This document shows, piece after piece, positions 9,830 to 21,300 of a stretch of DNA of 64,000 nt. Positions within the stretch are counted from its first letter, which is position 1. The number at the start of each line of letters is the position of its first letter. Under the pieces are notes generated by a model. It did no database searches and was not told the DNA's origin. It saw only the letters and a list, made by a program, of their open reading frames with translations. Source of the DNA: Manihot esculenta (taxonomy: Eukaryota > Streptophyta > Magnoliopsida > Malpighiales > Euphorbiaceae); assembly GCF_001659605.2 (NCBI RefSeq), contig NC_035175.2:30351705-30415704 (forward strand), written 5' to 3'. A program made the translations under genes and the position numbers.

Positions 9830-10307
9830 GTACGGGCTAGACAGAGAAGTCAAGAAGAGTAAAGTCTTATGCTTGTAATAGATAGATAGTGGACATGATA
9901 AATTGTAAGATGATGTATAACTGAATAGTTATGTTATGTGTAATGATATTGAGGTTTAGAATTGTGCTTGACCATAGTTCATTGTAATCCCTTGTTGATG
10001 CATGATCTTAGATATTTGATGATATAGATGTTAGCCAACTCAACACATGTATATCGCCCATTGGGGCATTGATGAGATCCCACAGAGGGGTCAAGTTTAT
10101 GATTATGTTTTAGTGCATGCATAGGTTGAGTTTGGTGTATGAGGAATGAATGAAAGAAAAGTTTTAATCATTATGTATGATTGTTGATCATGTATGGGAT
10201 TAAACAGGTTTACAGGTTACATGTCAGGCTTGCTACGGGTCCCGGCGGCCTTAAGCCGATCTGGATCCTAGCGCCGGTAGCGGTCCGATTTTCGGGTCGT
10301 TACAGAA

Positions 10308-10320
10308 TGGTATCAGAGCC
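10308..10320 (+). promoter_or_regulatory. Element A primer binding site (TGGTATCAGAGCC)
   Basis: Complementary to the 3' end of plant initiator-Met tRNA. It begins three bases after the 5' LTR end. Confidence 0.92.
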
Positions 10321-10551
10321 CTAGGTTCATATGGTCGGACCTAGAGTGTCGGGCTCATAGATGTTATAGAAGGTCAAGCACAATAGGAAGATCATGTCAA
10401 CTAGGATAGGATGTGGAGTCCTGTCTTGTTTGATGATGTGAAATGCCATGATTTTATACATGTGCATTAATGCTATGATATGAATGATATGCATGTGATG
10501 AGGGTTCATGTGTGCCCACATGAACCATATGATGCTAATGTTTGCTTGTTA

Positions 10552-10566
10552 TGTGCTGCCTTTCAG
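10552..10566 (+). promoter_or_regulatory. Splice acceptor-like site before gag (element A)
   Basis: TGTGCTGCCTTTCAG ends eight bases before the gag ATG. A pyrimidine tract ending in CAG is kept at this place in all five elements: B (23251), C (30341), E (45383) and G (62567), although flanking bases differ. It could join to the LTR donors at 8629 or 9309. Confidence 0.5.
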
Positions 10567-10574
10567 AAAACAGG

Positions 10575-13500
10575 ATGAGGGAAACTCGTCGATCAGCAAG
10601 ATTGACTGGAGTGCCACCTGAGGATGAGGGCATGAGCGCCCGTCCTCCTACATTGCCTAGGGCGATGTCTAGTAGGTCTAACAGAGAAGGAGCAATAAGA
10701 GACCCTAGAAGGTCTCTGGATCTGGGTAGGAGCAGATCAGTGAGGGGAACAGTTCAGGGAGAAATGTCAGAAGGCATGGGGGATGATATGGATGTAGAGC
10801 AGAGGAGGGATGGCAGTTTGGGAGTTAGCATGTCAGAAGAGGGAATGGGAGAGTCCCAAGGAGGCACTCAGGCCACGGGATTTGTTCAGCCACCCTACTA
10901 CCCACACTTCTCACAAAATCCCGGGTATTCGATGGGAGGTACATCGGATTACCCTAGTTTCACCCCTTATCCCACACAGATGCCATACCCACCCTACTAC
11001 CCACCATATTCACAATACCCAATGTATCCACCCCCACCTTATTACCCAAACCCTACCTCAGAAAATGTTGCCCCACCTCCACCACCTACAGAACCAGCAG
11101 CCCCAGCTACTCAACCCCCTAGACCTAGCTCAGCCAGTGGGAGCAAGGTCAAGATGACAGACTACATGAAGTTGGGTGCTCCCCAGTATGAAAAAGGGGA
11201 TGACCCATTTGTGTATCTTGAAAGGGTTAAGGTGATCACAGATGAGATTGGGGCTGATGACAGTAGAGCCATTCAGATGGCTGGGTTCACGCTTAAGTGC
11301 AAGAAGGCACGAGAGTGGTTCAAGAATTATGTGAACCCTAGAGTAGACAACATGTCTTGGGAAGAGTTTGCAAACGAGTTTGCAGGTTGGGCGTTCCCAA
11401 ATAGTTCAAAGGAGCTGAAGATGATAGAGTTTGAGCAGTTGAGGCAGACCGAAGATATGGGTGTAGAGGAGTTCACAGACAGATTCTTGGAGCTATTACC
11501 ATTTGCAGGGCAAAACCTTGACACGGATCAGAAAAGGTCAAGGAGGTATATCATGAAACTCCACTCTAGATATTCCTCCTTGATCCAGTCAGCAGATAGG
11601 GAGAGCTTCCACACCATAGTGGATATGGCCCGAAAAATGGAGGCCAGTGCCATCGTTCAGGGGACAGTTAAGCAGTCAGTGGCACAACCTTCTGGTTCCA
11701 AGACCCCAGGCTCTTCTTCTTTCAGTGCAGCAGCTTCAGGTAGCAAGAAGTGGAGTAACACCACTAGGAAGCCCAAGAAGAACAAGTTTTGGAACAAGGT
11801 CAAGTCTAGTCTGGGACTAGGGAGTGGCTCAAGCTCTGGCGCGGATAATGCAGTTTGTGCAAAGTGTGGTAGGCTACACAGGGGAGTTTGTCGGGCTGGG
11901 ACAGTAGCCTGCTTCAGATGCGGGCAAGAGGGACACATGGCTCGGGAGTGTCCCAGGGCAACTTTTGGAGCACAGTCTCAGCAGACAGCTTCGGGTAGTG
12001 TGGCTCAGCCAGCAGCTCCAGCCGTGACTCAGGCCAGTGGTAGAGGCAGAGGGAGAGGGGCAGCCTCTTCTTCAGCCGGTTTCAGAGGTGAAGGTCCATC
12101 AGCTCCAGCACGGATCTTCACGATGACGCAGCAGGAGGCAGATGCATCTAACACCGTGGTGGCAGGTAATTTAGTCATTGGTTGTTCAGATGTGTATGCC
12201 TTGATGGACCCTGGTGCATCTAATTCTTTTATTGCTCCGAGAGCCGTCCAGAGGTTGGGGTTGATGATCTCTGAGTTAGAGTGTCCTCTCTGGGTCAGTG
12301 GACCCAAGTGTGATCCATCAGTGGCAGAGTCAGTCTGCCAGTGCAGTCCAGTTTTTGTTGAGGGAAGATGCTTGTCCGCCGACCTGGTGGTTCTAGATTT
12401 GACAGATTTTGACGTCATTCTAGGGATGGACTGGTTATCTACCCATGGTGCTACCTTGGACTGCAGGGACAAGGTAGTCAGGTTCAGAGTTCAGGATGGG
12501 TTAGAGGTTGTCTTCAGGGGAGACAGGAGGGGTACACCTAGAGTTCTGATATCAGCTCTTCAGGCTCGTAGGTTGCTTAGGAAGGGATGTCAGGGGTATT
12601 TGGCTCATGTGAGAGAGCTTAGCAGTCAGGTTAGAGAGCCCGCCTCGGTGCCAGTGGTTAGAGAGTTTTTAGACGTCTTCCCAGACAAGCTGCCAGGTTT
12701 ACCACCTGCTAGGGAGATAGAGTTCGAGATAGAATTGATGCCTGGAACCCGACCGATCTCTATCCCTCCCTACAGGATGGCTCCAGCCGAGTTGAAAGAA
12801 TTGAAAGAACAGTTACAAGAGTTGGTAGAAAAGGGCTTCATCCGACCGAGCACTTCACCTTGGGGTGCACCAGTCTTGTTCGTCAGAAAGAAGGATGGAT
12901 CCCTTAGACTTTGTATCGACTACAGGCAGTTGAACAAAGTCACTACCAAGAATAAGTACCCGTTGCCTAGGATCGACGATCTATTTGACCAGCTAGCCGG
13001 AGCAGGTTGTTTCTCCAAAATAGATCTGAGATCGGGGTACCATCAGCTAAGGATAAGGGAGGAGGATGTGCCGAAGACAGCCTTCAGGACCAGATATGGG
13101 CATTTTGAGTTCCTTGTAATGCCGTTCGGGTTACCCAACGCCCCTGCAGCATTCATGGATCTCATGAACAGAGTGTTTAGCCAGTACCTGGATCACGTCG
13201 TTATTGTCTTCATAGATGATATCTTAGTGTATTCCAGGAATGCAGAGGAGCATGCCCATCATCTGCGGTTGGTCTTGCAGACCTTGAGGGAACATGGCTT
13301 GTATGCCAAGTTCTCTAAATGTGAGTTCTGGCTGAGGAACATTTCGTTCTTGGGGCATGTAGTGTCTGAGAATGGGATTGAGGTGGACCCCAAGAAGACA
13401 GAAACTGTGGCTAACTGGCCTAGACCCACTTCAGTGACGGAGATCAGGAGTTTCTTGGGTTTGGCAGGTTACTACAGGAGGTTCGTTCAGGACTTCTCGA

Positions 13501-15550
13501 AAATAGCAGCTCCTCTGGCCAGACTAACCAGGAAGAATCAGAAGTTTCTGTGGACCGACCAGTGCGAAGAGAGTTTTGAAGAGCTTAAGAAGAGGTTGAC
13601 TTCAGCACCAGTTTTAGCTCTGCCATCTAGTGATGAGGACTTTACAGTCTTTTGTGATGCGTCCTGTGTGGGACTGGGTTGTGTACTGATGCAGAATGAG
13701 AGGGTGATTGCTTATGCTTCTAGGTAGCTGAAGAAGCATGAGTTGAATTACCCCACACATGACCTTGAGATGGCAGCAGTAATCTTTGCACTCAAGATGT
13801 GGAGGCACTACCTCTATGGGGTAAAATGTGAGATCTTTGCAGATCATAAGAGCCTGCAGTACATCCTGAGTCAAAGAGATTTGAACTTGAGACAGAGGAG
13901 ATGGGTAGAGCTGCTGAGTGACTATGATTGCAAGATTCAGTACCATCCGGGTAAGGCGAATGTTGTGGCAGACGCCCTAAGCCGGAAGTCACTAGGCAGT
14001 CTATCCCACATCGCGGCAGAGAGGAGACCAGTGGTGAAGGAGTTTTGCAAGCTCATTGATGAAGGTCTACAGTTGGAGTTGTCTGGTACCGGTGCTTTAG
14101 TGGCCCAGATGAGAGTGACACCTGTGTTTCTGGAGCAAGTGGCTCAGAAACAGCATGAGGACCCAGAGTTGGTGTAGATTGCCAGGACTGTTCAGTCAGG
14201 CAAAGACAGCGAGTTCAGATTTGACAACAAGGGGATCCTCCGCTATGGGAGTCGACTATGTGTACCAGATGACATAGGGCTAAAAGGAGACATTATGAGA
14301 GAGGCTCATAATGCAAGATACAGCGTTCACCCCGGAGCCACCAAGATGTATCAAGATTTGAAGAAAGTTTATTGGTGGCCAGCGATGAAGAAAGAAGTGG
14401 CACAGTTTGTGTCAGCCTGCGAAGTGTGTCAGAGGGTGAAGCTGGAACATCAGAAGCCAGCTGGAATGCTTAACCCGCTACCTATTCCAGAGTGAAAATG
14501 GGAGAATATAGCTATGGACTTCGTAGTGGGGTTACCGGCGGCGTCCAACAGAGTGGACTCCATATGGGTGATTGTGGACAGACTCACCAAATCTGCTCAC
14601 TTCATTCCTGTCAGGAGTGGCTACTCTGTGGACAAGTTGGCGCAGGTATATGTGGATGAGATCGTCAGGCTGCATGGGGTTCCTGTTTCAATAGTGTCTG
14701 ATAGAGGGCCCCAGTTCACCTCCAGGTTTTGGCGGAGTCTGCAGAATGCCATGGGTACTAGGTTGGATTTCAGTACTGCCTTCCACCCCCAGACTGACGG
14801 ACAGTCAGAGAGGACCATCCAGACCATAGAGGATATGCTAAGAATGTGTGTGCTGGACTTTGGTGGTTCTTGGAGGCAGCATCTACCTTTGGTGGAGTTT
14901 GCCTACAATAACAGCCATCATGCTAGCATCGGGATGGCTCCATATGAAGCTTTATATGGAAGGAAGTGCAGGTCACCTGTTTGCTGGGAGGAAGTTGGAG
15001 AGAAGGTCTTGGCAGGGCCTGAGCTAGTAGAGATCACCAGCAGAGTGGTACCCATAGTCAGAGAGAGAATCAAGACTGCTGCAAGCAGACAGAAGAGTTA
15101 TGCAGACATCCGCAGAAGACAGGTCGAGTTTCAGGAGGGGGATCTGGTATTGCTCAAGTGTCTCCAATGAAAGGAGTGGTTCGTTTTGGGAAGAAAGGTA
15201 AACTAGCCCCACGATACATCGGACCCTTTGAAATCTTGCAGAAGATTGGGAATGTGTCGTACAAGCTAGATTTGCCTGCTTCAATGGCAAGCATCCATCC
15301 GGTTTTCCATGTTTCAATGTTGAGGAAATTTGTGTCAGATCCGGGCAAGGTTCTTAGTGAGCCTGATGTGGAGATCCAAGAGGATCTCACCTATGTTGAG
15401 CAGCCAGTGCGGATCATAGACACCCAGATCAGGAAGCTGAGAAACAAGAAAATCCCAATAGTGAAAGTCCTTTGGAACCACCACAATATGGAAGAGTGCA
15501 CTTGGGAGACACGGGAGTCTATGCTCCAGCAATACCCTTATCTTTTCTAA
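10575..15550 (+). pseudogene. Element A Gag-Pol polyprotein (Gag-PR-RT-RNaseH-IN-chromodomain-like), disrupted
   Basis: Start chosen at [12 protein letters not shown], since [12 protein letters not shown] opens the same frame in B, C, E and G. Order: proline/tyrosine-rich N-terminal part, Gag domain (about 11150-11640; AREWFKNYV), CCHC knuckle [14 protein letters not shown] (11910), protease with DPGAS (about 12204), RT with CIDYRQLN and FIDD (13209-13220), RNase H with [18 protein letters not shown], integrase with HPGATKMY...CEVCQRVK zinc region and the D,D,E core (14514-15000), and a C-terminal chromodomain-like segment (about 15395-15548; [11 protein letters not shown]). Breaks: TAG at 13725-13727 (CAG in B), TAG at 14175-14177 (AAG in B), TGA at 14493-14495 (TGG in B) and loss of one A near 15156 that shifts frame before the chromodomain. 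It cannot make a full Pol. Confidence 0.95.
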
Positions 15551-15619
15551 GGTTAATTCTTGTATGTTTCATGTGTGTTATGTGTGTGTTGTGATGACTC
15601 TATGCATGTGCTAGTTGAG

Positions 15620-15641
15620 GAACATTCGGGGACGAATGTTC
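15620..15641 (+). other. Conserved hairpin just before the polypurine tract (element A)
   Basis: Arms GAACATTCG and CGAATGTTC pair perfectly around a GGGA loop. The same hairpin is at 18249-18270 (B) and 37988-38009 (E); C (25359-25380) and G (55273-55294) keep it with one changed pair. All have a G/A-rich four-base loop in element orientation. Confidence 0.8.
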
Positions 15642-15643
15642 TT

Positions 15644-15656
15644 AAGGGGGGGAGAA
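15644..15656 (+). promoter_or_regulatory. Element A polypurine tract
   Basis: AAGGGGGGGAGAA directly precedes the 3' LTR, as expected for plus-strand DNA priming. Confidence 0.92.
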
Positions 15657-17917
15657 TGTAATACTCGGCTAGACTCCGGTATCGGAATTCCTACCGTCCG
15701 GTGGAATCTCGGATGTCGGAGACCTCTAGAAGGGTAAAATCATGTTTTCACAAATGTTTTCATATTTTAATGATTTTTAAGTAAGAATGAATTTGAGTTT
15801 TCAAATGAAAAAGACCATGGAACCTTTACCAGGTTCGGCCGCCGAAGGTCATGTTCGGCCGCCGAACGTGGATAGGTTTTGGGAGCACTTTTGGCCTCCG
15901 AAAGTTTGGTTTGAAAGAAACCAGGTTCGGCCGCCGAACCTCATGTTCGGCCGCCGAACATGCATGAGATGTGGGGGCACGTTCGGCCCCCGAACGTGAA
16001 CTGGCCAGCCCCTATATAAGAGCTCCATGGCCGAAACGGGCGAGTTTTCTCCCCATTTTCGGCCACGGTGAGTTCTTGCTCCTCCATGGTTCGTTTTTTA
16101 TGATTTTCCTTCAATCCTTCATGTTTTAACAAGGTTTATGTCGTTTTGAAGAGATTTGAGCAAGTTTTGGAGCTTTGAGGTTCAAGAACTCAAAATCTTC
16201 CACCTCCGAGTTTAGGACGTCTCTCTCTCGATCTTCAAGAGGTAAGAGCCGATCTTAAGCTCATTTCATGTTTAAATTAAGTTTTATGCAAGATCTATGG
16301 GGTAGAATGTATGTTTAGCTCATAGTTAGGTTTTTGAGTTAATGTTATGTTTTGAGCAATGTATGTTGGATTTGTGTTGTTGATGTGTGTTGTAGTTGGG
16401 GTTTAAGTTAGTTTGAAGTCCCTAGGAGCCAATGTGTGTATATTTGCATGATTTGAATGAGTTATATGCAAGATTGGAAGTTGTGGGAGGCAAATGTGCA
16501 TAAAGGAGCCAAGTTTCTGCCCTTTGGCAGAAACCAGGTTCGGCAGCCGAAGGAACTTTCGGCCGCCGAACATGGCTGGGGAGGCAGGCCTTTCGGCTGC
16601 CGAAGTTGCCCCCGAAAAGAGACTTTCGTCTCTGTTTGGGACTTTCGGCCGCCGAAGGTGCCGCCGAACCTGCCTGGGTTTCGGCTCTGGAGGGACTTTC
16701 GGCCGCCGAAGGTGCCGCCGAACCTGCCCTGTTCAGCCTTCCTTTGCATGTTTTGTATGATTGTTTTGAGGTGTTTTAGGGGGTCTTTGGGGGATGTTTT
16801 TAGAGTTATGTTCTAGTTGTTGGTCCCTCATTTGAGTCCACCTGTGTAGGTTCGGACCCGAGGAACCGAGGACCTCAGCAGTGAGTTAGCTGCTTCAGTC
16901 TTTGTCAGAGCTAGCCAAGAGGTGAGTAGAATAAACCTTTACGATTTAAAGCAAATAAAATATAAGGTTTTGAGCATGTTCATGCATCATGAATGCCATG
17001 TGATGAATTAGGTTGTTTGCATTAGAAATCACGAATATGTTGCATTGCATTTATGATGTTGATGTGGATTGGTTATTGGATGATCCTTTAGTCCTCATAT
17101 GGTATGATGATGTTACGGCATGATATGGTATGGAAGTCCAGGTTGTACCCATTCTACGTCCCTGGCACTATGTAAGAGAAAGTCCAGGTTGTACCCATTC
17201 TACGTCCCTGGCACATTGGAATGTTATGATATGTTTTGTTAAGAGAAAGACCGGTTGTACCCATTCTACGTCCCGGCACTTTGGAATGTAGAGGACTATT
17301 GGTGACAATACCATCCGAGATGTGATTTGTTGTGATGTGTTGCATTACATGATGGCATGAGATTTTTAAATGTTGTTTTCTATTATTCTGCTCACTGGGC
17401 TCTAGTAGCTCACCCCTTTTCCCTAATCCCCCAGGATTGCAGGTACGGGCTAGACAGAGAAGTCAAGAAGAGTAAAGTCTTATGCTTGTAATAGATAGAT
17501 AGTGGACATGATAAATTGTAAGATGATGTATAACTGAATAGTTATGTTATGTGTAATGATATTGAGGTTTAGAATTGTGCTTGACCATAGTTCATTGTAA
17601 TCCCTTGTTGATGCATGATCTTAGATATTTGATGATATAGATGTTAGCCAACTCAACACATGTATATCGCCCGTTGGGGCATTGATGAGATCCCACAGAG
17701 GGGTCAAGTTTATGATTATGTTTTAGTGCATGCACAGGTTGAGTTTGGTGTATGAGGAATGAATGAAAGAAAAGTTTTAATCTTTATGTATGATTGTTGA
17801 TCATGTATGGGATTAAACAGGTTTACAGGTTACATGTCAGGCTTGCTACGGGTCCCGGCGGCCTTAAGCCGATCTGGATCCTAGCGCCGGTAGCGGTCCG
17901 ATTTTCGGGTCGTTACA
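15657..17917 (+). repeat. Element A 3' LTR (2261 bp)
   Basis: Same length and layout as the 5' LTR. It keeps an intact palindrome where the 5' copy is mutated (TTCGGCAGCCGAA near 16548; the 5' copy has CAAA). TATA box about 16013. Confidence 0.96.
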
Positions 17918-17922
17918 TTATT

Positions 17923-18232
17923 TGCTTTAAATCGTAAAGGTTTATTCTACTCACCTCTTGGCTAGCTCTGACAAAGACTGAAGCAGCTAACTCACTGCTG
18001 AGGTCCTCGGTTCCTCGGGTCCGAACCTACACAGGTGGACTCAAATGAGGGACCAACAACTAGAACATAACTCTAAAAACATCCCCCAAAGACCCCCTAA
18101 AACACCTCAAAACAATCATTAAAACATGAAAACATTTGTGAAAATATGATTTTACCCTTCTAGAGGTCTCCGACATCCGAGATTCCACTGGACGGTAGGA
18201 ATTCCGATACCGGAGTCTAGCCGGGTATTACA
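17923..18232 (-). repeat. Element B 3' LTR, inner segment
   Basis: Continues the LTR of 7080-8043 after element A. It contains the 987-bp deletion junction at the shared ATGATT (minus reading), near 18115-18121, where array 1, TATA, donor 1 and array 2 are missing. Ends in GGGTATTACA next to the polypurine tract. Confidence 0.95.
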
Positions 18233-18246
18233 TTCTCCCCCCCCTT
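18233..18246 (-). promoter_or_regulatory. Element B polypurine tract
   Basis: TTCTCCCCCCCCTT on the plus strand, directly inside the 3' LTR; the conserved hairpin follows at 18249-18270. Confidence 0.9.
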
Positions 18247-18339
18247 AAGAACATTCGTCCCCGAATGTTCCTCAACTAGCATATGCATAGAGTCATCACA
18301 ACACACACATAACACACATGAAACATACAAGAATTAACC

Positions 18340-21300
18340 TTAGAAAAGATAAGGGTATTGCTGGAGCATAGACTCCCGTGTCTCCCAAGTGCACTCTTCC
18401 ATATTGTGGTGGTTCCAAAGGACTTTCACCATCGGGATTTCTTTGTTTCTCAGCTTCCTGATCTGGGTGTCTATGATCCGCACTGGCTGCTCAACATAGG
18501 TGAGATCCTCTTGGATCTCCACATCAGGCTCACTAAGAACCTTGCCCGGATCTGACACAAATTTTCTCAACATTGAAACATGGAAAACCGGATGGATTCT
18601 TGCCATTGAAGCAGGCAAATCTAGCTTGTACGACACATTCCCAATCTTCTGCAAGATTTCAAAGGGTCCGATGTATCGTGGGGCTAGTTTACCTTTCTTC
18701 CCAAAACGAACCACTCCTTTCATTGGAGACACTTTGAGCAATACCGGATCCCCCTCCTGAAACTCTACTTGCTGTCTGCGGATGTCTGCATAACTTTTCT
18801 GTCTGCTTGCAGCTGTCTTGATTCTCTCTCTGATTATGGATACCACCTTGCTGGTGATCTCTACTAGCTCAGGCCCTGCCAAGGCCTTTTCTCCAACTTC
18901 CTCCCAGCAAACAGGTGACCTGCACTTCCTCCCATATAAAGCTTCATATGGAGCCATCCCGATGCTAGCATGATGGCTGTTATTGTAGGCAAACTCCACC
19001 AAAGGTAGATGCTGCCTCCAAGAACCGCCAAAGTCCAGCACACACATTCTTAGCATATCCTCTATGGTCTGGATGGTCCTCTCTGACTGTCCGTCAGTCT
19101 GGGGGTGGAAGGCAGTACTGAAATCCAACCTAGTACCCATGGCATTCTGCAGACTCCGCCAAAACCTGGAGGTGAACTGGGGCCCTCTATCAGACACTAT
19201 TGAAACAGGAACCCCATGCAGCCTGACGATCTCATCCACATATACCTGTGCCAACTTGTCCACAGAGTAGCCACTCCTGACAGGAATGAAGTGAGCAGAT
19301 TTGGTGAGTCTGTCCACAATCACCCATATGGAGTCCACTCTGTTGGACGCCGCCGGTAACCCCACTACGAAGTCCATAGCTATATTCTCCCATTTCCACT
19401 CTGGAATAGGTAGCGGGTTAAGCATTCTAGCCGGCTTCTGATGTTCCAGCTTCACCCTCTGACACACTTCGCAGGTTGACACAAACTGTGCCACTTCTTT
19501 CTTCATTGCTGGCCACCAATAAACTTTCTTCAAATCTTGATACATCTTGGTGGCTCCGGGGTGAACGCTGTATCTTGCATTATGAGCCTCTCTCATAATG
19601 TCTCCTTTTAGCCCTATGTCATCTGGTACACATAGTCGACTCCCATAGCGAAGGATCCCCTTGTTGTCAAATCTGAACTCGCTGTCTTTGCCTGACTGAA
19701 CAGTCCTGGCAATCTTCACCAACTCTGGGTCCTCATGCTGTTTCTGAGCCACTTGCTCCAGAAACACAGGTGTCACTCTCATCTGGGCCACTAAAGCACC
19801 GGTACCAGACAACTCCAACTGTAGACCTTCATCAATGAGCTTGCAAAACTCCTTCACCACTGGTCTCCTCTCTGCCGCGATGTGGGATAGACTGCCTAGT
19901 GACTTCCGGCTTAGGGCGTCTGCCACAACATTCGCCTTACCCGGATGGTACTGAATCTTGCAATCATAGTCACTCAGCAGCTCTACCCATCTCCTCTGTC
20001 TCAAGTTCAAATCTCTTTGACTTAGGATGTACTGCAGGCTCTTATGATCTGTAAAGATCTCACATTTTACCCCATAGAGGTAGTGCCTCCACATCTTGAG
20101 TGCAAAGATTACTGCTGCCATCTCAAGGTCATGTGTGGGGTAATTCAACTCATGCTTCTTCAGCTGCCTAGAAGCATAAGCAATCACCCTCTCATTCTGC
20201 ATCAGTACACAACTCAGTTCCACACGGGACGCATCACAAAAGACTGTAAAGTCCTCATCACTATATGGCAGAGCTAAAACTGGTGCTGAAGTCAACCTCT
20301 TCTTAAGCTCTTCAAAACTCTCTTCGCACTGGTCGGTCCACAGAAACTTCTGATTCTTCCTGGTTAGTCTGGCCAGAGGAGCTGCTATTTTTGAGAAGTC
20401 CTGAACGAACCTCCTGTAGTAACCTGCCAAACCCAAGAAACTCCTGATCTCCGTCACTGAAGTGGGTCTAGGCCAGTTAGCCACAGTTTCTGTCTTCTTG
20501 GGGTCCACCTCAATCCCATTCTCAGACACTACATGCCCCAAGAACGAAATGTTCCTCAGCCAGAACTCACATTTAGAGAACTTGGCATACAAGCCATGTT
20601 CCCTCAAGGTCTGCAAGACCAACCGCAGATGATGGGCATGCTCCTCTGCATTCCTGGAATACACTAAGATATCATCTATGAAGACAATAACGACGTGATC
20701 CAGGTACTGGCTAAACACTCTGTTCATGAGATCCATGAATGCTGCAGGGGCGTTGGTTAACCCGAACGGCATTACAAGGAACTCAAAATGCCCATATCTG
20801 GTCCTGAAGGCTGTCTTCGGCACATCCTCCTCCCTTATCCTTAGCTGATGGTACCCCGATCTCAGATCTATTTTGGAGAAACAACCTGCTCCGGCTAGCT
20901 GGTCAAATAGATCGTCGATCCTAGGCAACGGGTACTTATTCTTGGTAGTGACTTTGTTCAACTGCCTGTAGTCGATACAAAGTCTAAGGGATCCATCCTT
21001 CTTTCTGACGAACAAGACTGGTGCACCCCAAGGTGAAGTGCTCGGTCGAATGAAGCCCTTTTCTACCAACTCTTGTAACTGTTCTTTCAATTCTTTCAAC
21101 TCGGCTGGAGCCATCCTGTAGGGAGGGATAGAGATCGGTCGGGTTCCAGGCATTAATTCTATCTCGAACTCTATCTCCCTAGCAGGTGGTAAACCTGGCA
21201 GCTCGTCTGGGAAGACGTCTAGAAACTCTCTAACCACTGGCACCGAGGCGGCCTCTCTAACCTGACTGCTAAGCTCTCTCACATGAGCCAAATACCCCTG

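Larger units (their letters stand above)
8044..10304 (+). repeat. Element A 5' LTR (2261 bp)
   Basis: TGTAATACCCGG...CGTTACA. Order of parts: palindrome array 1 (8221-8385), TATA box TATATAA (8400-8406), first splice-donor-like site (8629), palindrome array 2 (8935-9110), acceptor-like site (9235-9236), second donor-like site (9309), CCAGG/CCTGG hairpin array (9523-9666), pyrimidine-rich acceptor-like site (9828-9829), then the U5-like end. Confidence 0.96.
8044..17917 (+). mobile_element. Element A: Ty3/gypsy chromovirus-type element, 9874 bp, full length
   Basis: Plus strand, flanked by TTATT (8039-8043 and 17918-17922). Two LTRs of the same length (2261 bp), iMet primer site, polyprotein region and polypurine tract are all present. 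It sits in the opposite orientation inside an LTR of its own close relative B. The LTRs differ by only scattered substitutions by eye and no net length change, so it is young, yet its polyprotein already has three stops and one frameshift. Confidence 0.96.

Noticed and set aside
13614..13946. Opposite-strand frames over the RNase H region (also 20044-20277, 27119-27352, 57039-57272)
   Set aside because: Conserved only because they mirror the pol gene on the other strand.
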